From: Idiomarina aminovorans
GTDB lineage: Bacteria > Pseudomonadota > Gammaproteobacteria > Enterobacterales > Alteromonadaceae
Direction of reading: 5' to 3'
Assembly (NCBI RefSeq): GCF_023155095.1
Contig: NZ_JAKNDA010000001.1
Span: 62,001-126,000, forward strand
DNA length: 64,000 bases
Part shown: positions 1 through 9,040 of the stretch, one piece after another
Layout of the letters: each line of letters starts with the position of its first letter
Numbering within the stretch: position 1 is the stretch's first letter
Notes under the pieces: generated by a model
What the model was told of the DNA's origin: nothing
What the model saw: only the letters and a program-made list of their open reading frames with translations
Databases searched by the model: none
Program-made: the position numbers and the translations under genes

Positions 1-1512
1 GGTATCTTAATCCTCTTTATTAACATTATTGGCGGGTTGCTGATTGGTATGATCCAGTACGGGCTGACGTTTAATGAGGCTGTTGAAGTTTATACGCTGT
101 TAACCATTGGTGACGGCCTGGTCGCGCAAATTCCCTCACTATTACTGTCGGTTGCAACCGCCATTATCATCACTCGCGAAAACGACAGTAAAGACATGGG
201 CGATGCAGTTGTGTTGCAGCTGCTGGAAAACCCTAAAGTCTTGGTAATTACCAGTTCTGTGTTATTTGCTATGGGCGTTATTCCCGGCATGCCGCACCTG
301 GCGTTTTTAAGCATGTCAGCGGTGTTGGCCGGCGCTGCTTATTTCAAACTGAAAAAGTCAAAAACCGAAGAAGGCGAACTGGTCGAGAAAGAACAAGAAC
401 AGCAAGTTCAGCAAGCACAGCAAAAAGAGCTGAGCTGGGACGACGTGCGCCATGTCGATACCATTGGTCTGGAAGTCGGCTATCGCCTGATTCCGTTGGT
501 GGATAAGCAACAGGGCGGGGAGCTGCTGTCCCGGATAAAAGGCGTGCGTAAGAAGCAGTCTCAGGAGTTTGGTTTTCTGGTACCCGCCGTACATATTCGG
601 GATAACCTCGATTTAGGCCCGAACAGTTACCGCATTACGTTAATGGGGGTGACCATGGGGGAGGCTGAAATTCGTCACGACTGGGAAATGGCGATTAATC
701 CGGGTCAGGTATTCGGTGAGTTAGACGGTGAGAAAACAACCGATCCTGCTTTTGGTCTGGATGCGGTCTGGATCCGCCCGGAACAACGTGAACACGCACA
801 AACCTTAGGCTATACGGTGGTTGACGCTGCGACAGTCGTAGCAACACACTTAAGCCAGATAGTGACAAATCACGCGTCTCAGTTATTGGGTCATGAAGAG
901 GCGCAAGAGCTTCTGGATCGCTTGGGTCGCACTCATCCTAAACTGGTTGAAGGGTTAGTGCCGGATCTTCTGTCCTTGGGTAACTTTGTAAAAGTACTGC
1001 AGAACTTACTGGATGAGGGTATCGCCATTCGCGATATGCGCACCATAGTGCAGACATTAGTTGAATACGCGGGCCGCAGTCAGGACCCCGAAGTGTTAAC
1101 CGCCGCAGTCAGAATTTCGTTGCGCCGTTTAATTGTCCAGGATATTGCTGAAGGGGCCGCAGAATTGCCTGTCATAACTTTGGCACCAGAGTTGGAACAG
1201 ATGTTGCATCAGTCATTGCAAATGGCGGGTAATGACGGGAATCAGCAAGGCGCCGGAATCGAACCGGGTTTAGCCGAACGTCTGCAACAGTCATTACGCG
1301 AAGTGCATCAGCAGCAGGAAATGAATGGTGAACCTTCAGTGCTGCTGACCTCCGGGCTTCTGCGGTCAACCATGGCGCGTTTTGCGCGTCACGCTACCGA
1401 GGGTATGCGGGTGTTGTCCTACCAGGAAGTGCCGGATGATAAACAAATTCGTATTGTCAGCTCAATTGGTGGACAACAAAACGGTGGTGAACAAACTGCC
1501 ACACAAGAGTAA
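1..1512 (+). CDS. flhA: FlhA, flagellar type III export gate protein (5' end missing)
   Basis: The frame is open from base 1, so this is the C-terminal ~503 residues of a protein that is usually ~700 residues. The first ~115 residues hold the last membrane segments, including the stretches FINIIGGLLIGMIQYG and IPSLLLSVATAIIITRE. A charged Gln-rich linker follows, then the large cytoplasmic FlhAC domain, which in this family docks chaperone-substrate complexes at the flagellar export gate. Sequence through GYRLIPLVD and FGLDAVWI is typical of FlhA. The stop lies 12 bases before flhF, and the order flhA-flhF-fleN-fliA is the standard polar-flagellum arrangement. Only the upstream part is lost, by the window edge; nothing suggests a broken gene. 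Confidence 0.97.
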   Translation, partial: GILILFINIIGGLLIGMIQYGLTFNEAVEVYTLLTIGDGLVAQIPSLLLSVATAIIITRENDSKDMGDAVVLQLLENPKVLVITSSVLFAMGVIPGMPHLAFLSMSAVLAGAAYFKLKKSKTEEGELVEKEQEQQVQQAQQKELSWDDVRHVDTIGLEVGYRLIPLVDKQQGGELLSRIKGVRKKQSQEFGFLVPAVHIRDNLDLGPNSYRITLMGVTMGEAEIRHDWEMAINPGQVFGELDGEKTTDPAFGLDAVWIRPEQREHAQTLGYTVVDAATVVATHLSQIVTNHASQLLGHEEAQELLDRLGRTHPKLVEGLVPDLLSLGNFVKVLQNLLDEGIAIRDMRTIVQTLVEYAGRSQDPEVLTAAVRISLRRLIVQDIAEGAAELPVITLAPELEQMLHQSLQMAGNDGNQQGAGIEPGLAERLQQSLREVHQQQEMNGEPSVLLTSGLLRSTMARFARHATEGMRVLSYQEVPDDKQIRIVSSIGGQQNGGEQTATQE

Positions 1513-1524
1513 CGGGAGTCGCTT

Positions 1525-2859
1525 GTGAAGATTAAACGCTTTTTTGCCGAAGATATGCGCCGTGGGTTGCAGCAGGTCAAAGAAACCTTAGGGGCCGATG
1601 CTATTATTTTGTCTAATAAGAAAGTGAACGGTGGTGTTGAGCTGGTTGCTGCCATCGATCCCGATGCGCAGCAGGAACAGCCGATGTCTGAGCAAACAAC
1701 GAACGAACATACAGCATCGCAAACACCGGAAGTGCCCGCTGAATCTTTGCAGGAGCTGTTACAGCGCCAGGCGCAGGCCGAGCCCTCTGCACCAACTGAA
1801 ACAACAGAAGCTGTTGCAGAGCCGACGCGTCGACCTGAACCGAAACCAGAACCATCAGAATTCGCGAACACTCAGTTAAACCAGGATATATTCCCTGAAC
1901 AAATGAATGCACCGGCAGCGGACGACTCCCAGGCCATTGCTGAACTGCGCTCGCAGGTTAATGGCATTCGCCAGTTACTGGAACATCAGTTAAGTGGTTT
2001 GATGAAGCAGGAAATGGATCGCGAAGAACCCACCCGTGCTATGTTGATGAACCGCTTAATAGCTATGGGCCTGAGTGAACGGGTGGCGGATCAGATTGCC
2101 TGCTTTATTCCCGAAGGCGGTTCAGATGATGAAGCCTGGGAGCAGACCTTACATTTATTAGAGGGTCAGCTTAATACCACTTCCGACGATATTTTGACAC
2201 GCGGTGGTGCGGTTGCCTTAGTGGGCCCGACCGGCGTTGGTAAAACAACGACCATTGCAAAACTTGCCGCTCGTTATGCACAGCGCCATGGCGCAGATAA
2301 AGTGGCATTAATTACTACGGATACCTTCCGTATTGGGGCGAGTGAGCAATTGCAGACCTATGGTCGTATAATAGGTTGTCCGGTAAAAGTTGCTAAAAAC
2401 GCGCAGGAACTGGCAGATGCTTTACTGGCGCTGCGTCAGAAGAGTTTAATTTTGATTGATACCGCCGGTATGAGCCAGCGCGATAAGCGTCTGAGCGATC
2501 AGTTGAGTCAGCTTATTCAGAACTCGCGCTTACGAATTCGTCCTTATTTGGTACTCTCCGCGACATCGCAGAGTCAAGTACTGATGGATGCGGTTAAGCA
2601 ATTCAAAAAATTACCATTATCCGGATGTATTTTTACCAAACTGGATGAATGCCTGAGTTTGGGAGAAAGTATCAGTGTAGCCATTGAACACGGCCTGCCA
2701 GTTGGTTATTTAACCAATGGCCAACAAGTGCCCGAAGACATTCGGGTAGCCGATGCCAACTTCATGGTTGCCGAGGCGGAGCGCTTGCTTGATAAAAGCA
2801 TTTGTCCCTCAGTGTCAGACGTGCCAAAATCATATTGGAATGCGGCGTTTTCTCGCTGA
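1525..2859 (+). CDS. flhF: FlhF, SRP-type GTPase placing the polar flagellum
   Basis: 444-residue protein with a GTG start preceded by GGGAG at 1514-1518. The N-terminus (MKIKRFFAEDMRRGLQQVKE) is the FlhF B domain. A Pro/Glu/Gln-rich, poorly conserved linker spans roughly residues 50-130. The NG GTPase domain follows, with the P-loop GPTGVGKTTTIAKLAARYA at about 234, DTAGM as G3 and TKLDE as G4. In polar flagellates FlhF marks the pole and recruits the first basal-body components, antagonised by FleN, which is the next gene. The length is normal and all GTPase motifs are intact. Confidence 0.97.
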   Translation: MKIKRFFAEDMRRGLQQVKETLGADAIILSNKKVNGGVELVAAIDPDAQQEQPMSEQTTNEHTASQTPEVPAESLQELLQRQAQAEPSAPTETTEAVAEPTRRPEPKPEPSEFANTQLNQDIFPEQMNAPAADDSQAIAELRSQVNGIRQLLEHQLSGLMKQEMDREEPTRAMLMNRLIAMGLSERVADQIACFIPEGGSDDEAWEQTLHLLEGQLNTTSDDILTRGGAVALVGPTGVGKTTTIAKLAARYAQRHGADKVALITTDTFRIGASEQLQTYGRIIGCPVKVAKNAQELADALLALRQKSLILIDTAGMSQRDKRLSDQLSQLIQNSRLRIRPYLVLSATSQSQVLMDAVKQFKKLPLSGCIFTKLDECLSLGESISVAIEHGLPVGYLTNGQQVPEDIRVADANFMVAEAERLLDKSICPSVSDVPKSYWNAAFSR

Positions 2860-2916
2860 ATGAGCCGATTTAATAGGAAGCTGTTGTCAATATAGTCATA
2901 AAAAGAGATACGCCCG

Positions 2917-3789
2917 ATGGATCAAGCAAACGGTCTGCGAAGAATGAAACAATCAAAAGTAAAAGTGATTGCGGTAACCGGAGGTAAAGGTGGCGTGGGT
3001 AAAACCAATGTGTCACTGAACATGGCTATTGCAATGGCAAAACAGGGCAAACGAGTGTTAGTGCTGGACGCCGATTTAGGCCTGGCTAACGTGGATGTCA
3101 TGCTCGGTTTGCGTGTTGAGCGCAACCTTTCTCATGTGTTGAGTGGTCAATGTGAACTGGAAGACATTTTGATTGAGGGCCCGGCTGGAATAAAAATTGT
3201 TCCGGCAACGTCGGGTACCCGTTCTATGGTGGATCTCAGCGAATCTGAACACGCTGGCTTAATTAGAGCTTTCAGCCAGTTGCAAAGCGATTACGATACC
3301 CTAATTGTGGATACTGCAGCCGGTATTGGTAATACCGTTGTGAGTTTTGCCCGCGCCTCGCAGGATGTTTTGGTGGTAGTCTGTGATGAACCCACATCTA
3401 TTACCGATGCTTACGCACTCATTAAAGTATTAAGCCGTGAACAAGGCTTGTTTAAATTTAAAGTGGTTGCCAATATGGTGCGCAATATGCGTGACGGGCA
3501 GGTACTGTTTAATAAGTTAACGAAAGTAACCGACCGGTTCTTAGACGTTGCTTTGGAGCTGTCGGCAATTATACCTTTCGACGAAAACCTGCGTTTAGCC
3601 GTAAGAAAACAACAAGCTTTTGTAATGGCTTACCCGAAATCACCAGCTTCGTTAGCAATAAAAGCGCTGGCTAAAAAAGCAATTGACTGGCCTGTTCCGG
3701 CACAAGCTGGCGGTCATTTAGAATTTTTTCTTGAACAATTGATAACTTCTGCCGATAAAGACAGTAAGCGGGATGTTGCCAATGAATAA
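2917..3789 (+). CDS. fleN: FleN/FlhG, MinD-like ATPase controlling flagellar number
   Basis: 290-residue ParA/MinD-family ATPase with the deviant Walker A TGGKGGVGKTNVSLNMA near residue 21, a second motif VLDADLGLANVDVM and VDTAAGIG as Walker B. The family limits polar flagellar number by acting on FlhF and on FleQ-type regulators. The gene lies 57 bases after flhF, and its last codons overlap the start of fliA, which suggests translational coupling. A C-terminal amphipathic segment around EFFLEQLIT is consistent with membrane association, as in MinD, but that is inference. Confidence 0.95.
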   Translation: MDQANGLRRMKQSKVKVIAVTGGKGGVGKTNVSLNMAIAMAKQGKRVLVLDADLGLANVDVMLGLRVERNLSHVLSGQCELEDILIEGPAGIKIVPATSGTRSMVDLSESEHAGLIRAFSQLQSDYDTLIVDTAAGIGNTVVSFARASQDVLVVVCDEPTSITDAYALIKVLSREQGLFKFKVVANMVRNMRDGQVLFNKLTKVTDRFLDVALELSAIIPFDENLRLAVRKQQAFVMAYPKSPASLAIKALAKKAIDWPVPAQAGGHLEFFLEQLITSADKDSKRDVANE

Positions 3790-4507
3790 AGCTGCCGTTT
3801 ATGCCGCCAATGCTGACAACCGGAATGCTATTATCGAACAGCATACCGGACTGGTTAAGCGTATTGCACACCACATGATGGCTAGATTACCAGCCAGTGT
3901 GCAAGTGGATGATTTGATCCAGGCTGGTATGATTGGTTTATTAGAAGCTGCGCGCAACTTTGATAACAGTAAAGGCGCCAGTTTTGAAACTTTTGCCGGC
4001 ATTCGAATTCGTGGTTCGATGCTGGATGAAATTCGTCGTGGCGACTGGGCCCCACGTTCGGTACACCGTAACCACAGGCGTGTGTTAGAAGCCATTCGTC
4101 AGGTTGAAAACGAAACCGGACGAGACGCAAAAGATACAGAAGTGGTCGCGAAACTTAATATGGGTATGGATGAATACCACCATATTTTGCGGGATGTCAG
4201 CTCTGGACGAATTGTTGGTATTGAAGATTTAGGCGTGTCGGAAGATGCGTTAATGCCAGAGCAGGTAACGGGTTCAGCTTATGAACCACAAAAAGATGTT
4301 GAGAACGCAGCTTTTCATAAAGCCCTGGTTTCGACAATATCTTCGTTACCAGAGCGTGAAGCTTTAGTGCTTTCGTTGTACTATGATGAAGAATTAAATT
4401 TAAAAGAGATAGGTGAAGTGCTGAGCGTGAGTGAATCACGTGTCAGTCAGATTCACAGTCAGGCAATGTTGCGACTGAAGTCGCGAATGCAAAATTGGGT
4501 TGAATAA
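3782..4507 (+). CDS. fliA: FliA, flagellar sigma factor 28
   Basis: 241-residue sigma-70 family protein. Region 2 (KRIAHHMMARLPASVQVDD through FDNSKGASFETFAGIRIRG) and region 4 (LPEREALVLSLYYDEELNLK, then an HTH with SVSESRVSQIHSQA) are complete. It directs RNA polymerase to late flagellar and chemotaxis promoters. I chose the ATG at 3782 rather than the in-frame ATG at 3773: the upstream GCGGG abuts 3773 but is well spaced for 3782. The gene overlaps the fleN stop by 8 bases. cheY follows after 37 bases. Confidence 0.96.
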   Translation: MNKAAVYAANADNRNAIIEQHTGLVKRIAHHMMARLPASVQVDDLIQAGMIGLLEAARNFDNSKGASFETFAGIRIRGSMLDEIRRGDWAPRSVHRNHRRVLEAIRQVENETGRDAKDTEVVAKLNMGMDEYHHILRDVSSGRIVGIEDLGVSEDALMPEQVTGSAYEPQKDVENAAFHKALVSTISSLPEREALVLSLYYDEELNLKEIGEVLSVSESRVSQIHSQAMLRLKSRMQNWVE

Positions 4508-4544
4508 ACTTTGGTGGTAATCGAGAGCCTCAGTGGAGGGTGCT

Positions 4545-4928
4545 TTGGATAAAAATATGAAAATTCTTGTTGTGGATGACTTTTCTACAATGAGACGAAT
4601 CATTAAGAACTTACTTCGTGATCTTGGTTTTACCAATATACAGGAAGCTGATGACGGTAATACAGCATTACCCATGTTGCAGAACGGTGATTTCGACTTT
4701 GTCGTAACCGACTGGAATATGCCGGGTATGCAGGGAATCGACTTGCTGAAGGAAATTCGCAAGGACGATAACCTGGCGCACTTGCCGATCTTAATGGTAA
4801 CGGCTGAAGCTAAACGAGAACAGATCATTATGGCGGCTCAGGCCGGCGTCAATGGTTATATTGTGAAACCGTTTACAGCTGTAACCCTGAAAGAAAAACT
4901 CGACAAGATTTTCGAACGAATCAGCTAA
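4545..4928 (+). CDS. cheY: CheY, chemotaxis response regulator
   Basis: 127-residue single receiver domain. The acidic pair D11-D12, phospho-acceptor D56 (in [11 protein letters not shown]), the conserved T/A position in MVTAEAKRE and the lysine in YIVKPFTA are all present. Phosphorylated by CheA, it binds the flagellar switch to change rotation direction. The start is not certain. GGAGGG at 4535-4540 is ideally spaced for TTG at 4545, giving [12 protein letters not shown] as in Vibrio and Shewanella homologues; GTG 4533 and ATG 4557 are in-frame alternatives. First gene of the cheYZAB set. Confidence 0.95.
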   Translation: MDKNMKILVVDDFSTMRRIIKNLLRDLGFTNIQEADDGNTALPMLQNGDFDFVVTDWNMPGMQGIDLLKEIRKDDNLAHLPILMVTAEAKREQIIMAAQAGVNGYIVKPFTAVTLKEKLDKIFERIS

Positions 4929-4935
4929 AGGGCGA

Positions 4936-5694
4936 ATGACTATGTCGGATAACGCCCATGATCTTTCTCTGGAGCAAGCTAAGGAACTCGTAGCCTTGCT
5001 TGAAGACGGGAAACAGCAACAGGCTAACCAATTACTGGAAGATGTTTACAACCGTCGAAATGACAAGTTGTTTACTTCTGTAGGCCAGTTGACACGGGAT
5101 CTTCACGATGCGCTTCAGGACTTTCAGGTCGATCCCCGCATTGTGCAAATGATGGAAGATGATCTTCCCGACGCGCAGAACCGTTTGCTGTATGTGATCG
5201 AAAAAACCGAAGATGCTGCGAACCGAACGATGGATGCGGTAGAAGCTTGCCTGCCTCTTGCAGACGATATGCAGCAGAGAGTTGAGAAAGTGATGCCGGC
5301 CTGGAATCGATTGATGAGTAACGATATTGAGTTAAATGAATTCAAGTCTTTATGCCATCAGGTCGATGACGTACTTAAGGGTTGCGGTGAAAACATGCCT
5401 CAGGTGCATGGACTGATGACTGAAGTACTTATGGCGCAGGACTTCCAGGATATAACCGGGCAAGTTATTCGTCGGGTGATTCAGTTAGTCGAGGACGTTG
5501 AAAAGAATCTCATCGAATTACTTAAGATATTCGGAAAAGAAGAAGAGCGTCGCAACGCAGAGAAAGCAGCCTCTGCACCTGATGAAAAAGAGGCAGGGGT
5601 TGCTGAAGGCCCAATCATAGACGCTGACCAGCGTAATGATGTGGTTGGCGGACAAGACGAAGTGGACGATTTGTTGTCCAGTTTAGGTTTCTAG
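4936..5694 (+). CDS. cheZ: CheZ, CheY-phosphate phosphatase
   Basis: 252-residue helical protein. The catalytic segment AQDFQDITGQVIRR carries D172 and Q176, equivalent to E. coli D143 and Q147, which dephosphorylate CheY-P. The C-terminus DEVDDLLSSLGF is the amphipathic CheY-binding peptide, separated from the core by an acidic flexible linker (about residues 205-238). ATG 4936 has a second in-frame ATG two codons later. It sits seven bases after cheY. The length is slightly above E. coli CheZ, mainly in the linker. Confidence 0.95.
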   Translation: MTMSDNAHDLSLEQAKELVALLEDGKQQQANQLLEDVYNRRNDKLFTSVGQLTRDLHDALQDFQVDPRIVQMMEDDLPDAQNRLLYVIEKTEDAANRTMDAVEACLPLADDMQQRVEKVMPAWNRLMSNDIELNEFKSLCHQVDDVLKGCGENMPQVHGLMTEVLMAQDFQDITGQVIRRVIQLVEDVEKNLIELLKIFGKEEERRNAEKAASAPDEKEAGVAEGPIIDADQRNDVVGGQDEVDDLLSSLGF

Positions 5695-5707
5695 GAGCAT
5701 CAGTCGT

Positions 5708-7852
5708 ATGAGCTTTGATATGGACGAAGACATTCTGCAGGATTTTTTGATCGAGGCCGGAGAAATACTCGAGCAATTATCTGAACAGCTAGTTGAACTG
5801 GAGAATGATCCAAACAACAAAGACCTGTTGAATGCTATTTTCCGTGGTTTCCATACGGTAAAAGGTGGCGCAGGCTTTCTATCGTTGGGTGCTTTGGTTG
5901 ATACTTGCCATGGTGCGGAGAACGTATTCGACACCCTGCGTAATGGCCAACGTACTGTTACTTCCGATTTAATGGACGTTATTTTGCAGGCGCTGGATAC
6001 CATCAATGTCCAGTTTACGCAGGTGCGCGCTAAAGAAGATCCTGAAGCTGCATCGCCTGAGCTGCTGGAATTACTGCATAAGCTCAGTCAGCCCGAATCG
6101 GAAGATGAAGAGCCTGTTAAAGCGCCTGAACCGGAAGCCAAATCAGAACCAGAACCAGAACCAGAACCGACCTCTGAAGCCGCAGACAGCAGCGAAAGCA
6201 TCGATGAAATTCAGGATGATGAGTTTGAAGCTTTACTGGACGAGTTGCATGGTGAAGGGCACGGACCCGGTAAAAAAGAAGAAAGTGAAGCCAAAGCGGA
6301 TAAACCAGCCAATAATGATGACAGCGATGAAATAACAGACAACGAGTTCGAATCATTACTGGATGAATTGCACGGTAGCGGCAAGGCGCCTCAAAGTGCC
6401 GAAAAAGCCCAGGAAAAGCAAAAGGAACCAACAAAAGACGACGAAATTACGGATGACGAATTTGAGTCATTGCTGGATGAATTGCATGGCAGTGGCAAAG
6501 CGCCGACGCCTAAAGATGATAAACCAGCGAATGAAACCCCGGCAAAAGAAACGCCAAAGAAAAAGCCAGAGGAAAAGCCGCAGCCAGAACCGAAACCAGA
6601 ACCTAAGGCAAAATCAGAGAATAAGCCAGCCGGGGCAAAAGCGCCCGATAAAAAACCGGCTGCACCGGCCCCTCCGCCAGCCGAAACAACGGTCCGGGTT
6701 GATACCAAACGTTTAGATGAAATTATGAACATGGTAGGCGAGCTGGTTTTAGTACGTAACCGGCTGCTCAGCCTGAGTAATTCTGATGAATCAGACAGTG
6801 CCGAAATGGGGAAGGCCATTTCTAACCTGGATGTTGTCACCGGAGACTTACAGGGCGCGGTGATGAAGACTCGTATGCAGCCCATTAAGAAAGTCTTTGG
6901 TCGTTTTCCCCGGGTTGTGCGTGATTTGGCTCGCAGCCTGAAGAAAGAAATAAACCTTGAGATGTATGGTGAAGATACTGACCTTGATAAAAACTTGGTT
7001 GAAGCGCTAGCCGATCCTTTGGTGCATTTGGTCCGTAACTCTGTGGATCATGGCATTGAAATGCCTGACGAGCGTGAAGCAAACGGTAAATCCCGTGCCG
7101 GAACCGTTACTTTATCGGCTTCGCAGGAAGGTGACCATATCATGCTATCGATTAAAGACGATGGTGCGGGTATGGATGCAGAGAAACTCAAAGGTATTGC
7201 CATTAGTAAAGGTATTCTGGACACCGATTCTGCAGCGCGTTTAAGTGATGAAGACGCTTATAACTTGATTTTTGCGGCTGGCTTCTCAACCAAAGAGGCC
7301 GTGTCGGACATTTCAGGTCGTGGTGTTGGTATGGATGTGGTTAAAACTAAAATTGCTCAGCTTAACGGTAGCGTCAAAATTCAGTCAGAGCTGGGTAAAG
7401 GTACTGAATTGCTGATTAAAGTACCGTTAACGTTAGCGATACTGCCAACACTGATGGTGGCGGTAAGAGATCAGGCATTTGCGTTACCTCTGGCGGTTGT
7501 CAGCGAAATTATCGACCTGGATATGAAACGCACCAACACCGTTGATGGCCAGCTCACACTGATTGTACGTAACCGTGCAATTCCTCTGTTCTTCTTAGAA
7601 AAATGGTTGGTTCGAAATCATGATGGCTCGAGCCGTAAAGAAGAGGGGCATGTGGTGGTTGTGCAAACAGGAAACCAACAAGTTGGCTTTGTGGTGAACG
7701 CACTGGTTGGTCAGGAAGAAGTGGTTATAAAACCATTGGATAAGTTATTGCAGGGTACACCGGGAATGGCCGGAGCAACTATTACCAGTGATGGTGGTAT
7801 TGCTTTGATAGTAGACGTACCGAGCATGCTTAAGTATTACGCAAAACGATAA
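5708..7852 (+). CDS. cheA: CheA, chemotaxis histidine kinase with a repeat-bearing linker
   Basis: 714-residue kinase. P1 (residues ~1-110) carries phospho-accepting H49 in RGFHTVKGGAGFLSLG. A long acidic, Pro/Lys/Glu-rich linker (~125-330) follows where a P2 CheY-docking domain would normally be. Three near-identical copies of a D-E-I-x-D-x-E-F-E-x-L-L-D-E-L-H-G motif lie in it at residues 166-182, 207-223 and 245-261. P3 dimerisation starts near TTVRVDTKRLDEIMNMVGEL, then P4 with the N box (LVRNSVDHGIEMPDERE), G1 (DDGAGMD) and G2 (SGRGVGMDVV), and the CheW-like P5 to the end. It phosphorylates CheY and CheB. I recognise no globular P2 domain. Confidence 0.96.
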   Translation: MSFDMDEDILQDFLIEAGEILEQLSEQLVELENDPNNKDLLNAIFRGFHTVKGGAGFLSLGALVDTCHGAENVFDTLRNGQRTVTSDLMDVILQALDTINVQFTQVRAKEDPEAASPELLELLHKLSQPESEDEEPVKAPEPEAKSEPEPEPEPTSEAADSSESIDEIQDDEFEALLDELHGEGHGPGKKEESEAKADKPANNDDSDEITDNEFESLLDELHGSGKAPQSAEKAQEKQKEPTKDDEITDDEFESLLDELHGSGKAPTPKDDKPANETPAKETPKKKPEEKPQPEPKPEPKAKSENKPAGAKAPDKKPAAPAPPPAETTVRVDTKRLDEIMNMVGELVLVRNRLLSLSNSDESDSAEMGKAISNLDVVTGDLQGAVMKTRMQPIKKVFGRFPRVVRDLARSLKKEINLEMYGEDTDLDKNLVEALADPLVHLVRNSVDHGIEMPDEREANGKSRAGTVTLSASQEGDHIMLSIKDDGAGMDAEKLKGIAISKGILDTDSAARLSDEDAYNLIFAAGFSTKEAVSDISGRGVGMDVVKTKIAQLNGSVKIQSELGKGTELLIKVPLTLAILPTLMVAVRDQAFALPLAVVSEIIDLDMKRTNTVDGQLTLIVRNRAIPLFFLEKWLVRNHDGSSRKEEGHVVVVQTGNQQVGFVVNALVGQEEVVIKPLDKLLQGTPGMAGATITSDGGIALIVDVPSMLKYYAKR
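6203..6490 (+). repeat. Three in-frame copies of a 17-codon motif in the CheA linker
   Basis: Copies at 6203-6253, 6326-6376 and 6440-6490 encode DEIQDDEFEALLDELHG, DEITDNEFESLLDELHG and DEITDDEFESLLDELHG. The last two continue identically into GSGKAP. Spacers of 72 and 63 bases encode low-complexity Lys/Glu/Pro sequence. The copies differ at many third codon positions, so selection appears to hold the amino-acid motif rather than the DNA, arguing against a very recent duplication. Confidence 0.9.
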
Positions 7853-7867
7853 CCGGATGCACCGTTC

Positions 7868-9028
7868 ATGACAGTAAAAGTTCTCGTGGTAGACGACTCG
7901 GCGTTTTTCAGACGCCGGGTGACTGAGATTTTGGAACACAATACCAACATTAAGGTGATTGGTACCGCTAACGATGGTGAAGAAGCTGTTGCGCAAAGTC
8001 GTAGTCTTAAGCCAGACGTTATTACCATGGACATTGAAATGCCGGTAATGAACGGTATTGATGCCGTTAAAGCGATAATGGGCAGCAACCCTTGTCCTAT
8101 CTTGATGTTCAGTTCACTAACTCACGAAGGTGCGACGGCTACGCTGCAAGCGATGGAAGCTGGTGCGGTGGACTTTCTTCCGAAAAAATTTGAAGATATA
8201 GCCCGCAACCGCGACGAAGCGGTGAAAACCTTACAAGATAGAGTGCTGGCAATTGCGCGCCAGCCGATTAGCAAAACTCGTGCACGACCATCGTCACCAA
8301 CGCCGGCTCCAAAGCAACCGGAACGAAGCTCTGAGCCGACCTCTGCACTGGATCGTATTCGTCAGCGTAATAACGAATTGCAAAGCCAGCGCGAGAGTCA
8401 TGCGAGAACGGCAACTTCGGCGGGTGCGTTAACGGTTAACCGGTCCTATCAACTATTGGCGTTAGGGACTTCAACCGGTGGCCCTGTAGCATTGCAAAAG
8501 ATACTCACACAATTGCCGGCAAATTTTCCGTACCCCATTGTGATGGTGCAGCATATGCCGGCTGCTTTTACCAAAGCCTTTGCGCAGCGCCTTGATGGTT
8601 TGTGTCAGGTGCATGTGAAAGAAGCTGAGGACGGTGAGGCATTGAAAGCCGGCACGGCTTATTTAGCGCCGGGTGGCAAACAAATGATGGTTGAAGGGCG
8701 GGCCGGAAGTGGCCGATTACGGATAAAAGACGATACCAGCGAACGTATAACGTACAAGCCCAGTGTAGATTTAACGTTTGGCAGCTTATCTAAATGTTAT
8801 ATGGGTAAAGTGTTTGGCGTTATTCTGACCGGAATGGGTGCTGACGGCCGTGAAGGTGCCCGTATGCTGAAAGATCAGGGAGCTACTATCTGGGCTCAGG
8901 ATCAGGACAGTTGTGTTGTTTATGGTATGCCTCAGGCAGTGACTCTGGCGGGAATTTCTACCCGCAGTATCAGTCTTGAAGGAATGCCCCGGGCGATTAT
9001 GAAAGAAGTCGGTTACAGCGGCTTGTAG
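7868..9028 (+). CDS. cheB: CheB, receptor methylesterase/deamidase response regulator
   Basis: 386-residue protein. An N-terminal receiver domain has D10-D11-type acidic residues, phospho-acceptor D55 ([13 protein letters not shown]) and the K of FLPKKF. A Ser/Pro/Arg-rich linker covers about 135-190. The C-terminal methylesterase domain has the catalytic Ser in [13 protein letters not shown], His in [10 protein letters not shown] and Asp in [13 protein letters not shown]. It removes methyl groups from chemoreceptor glutamates for adaptation. It lies 15 bases after cheA. No cheR is in the window. Confidence 0.96.
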   Translation: MTVKVLVVDDSAFFRRRVTEILEHNTNIKVIGTANDGEEAVAQSRSLKPDVITMDIEMPVMNGIDAVKAIMGSNPCPILMFSSLTHEGATATLQAMEAGAVDFLPKKFEDIARNRDEAVKTLQDRVLAIARQPISKTRARPSSPTPAPKQPERSSEPTSALDRIRQRNNELQSQRESHARTATSAGALTVNRSYQLLALGTSTGGPVALQKILTQLPANFPYPIVMVQHMPAAFTKAFAQRLDGLCQVHVKEAEDGEALKAGTAYLAPGGKQMMVEGRAGSGRLRIKDDTSERITYKPSVDLTFGSLSKCYMGKVFGVILTGMGADGREGARMLKDQGATIWAQDQDSCVVYGMPQAVTLAGISTRSISLEGMPRAIMKEVGYSGL

Positions 9029-9040
9029 CAGGATGAGTGA

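Noticed and set aside
1419..1871. 150-codon minus-strand frame opposite the flhA/flhF junction
   Set aside because: Cys/Ser-rich shadow of the Gln/Glu linker of FlhF with no supporting signals.
6391..6885. 164-codon minus-strand frame opposite the CheA linker
   Set aside because: Ser/Gly-rich mirror of the Lys/Pro/Glu linker codons; no ribosome site or family resemblance.
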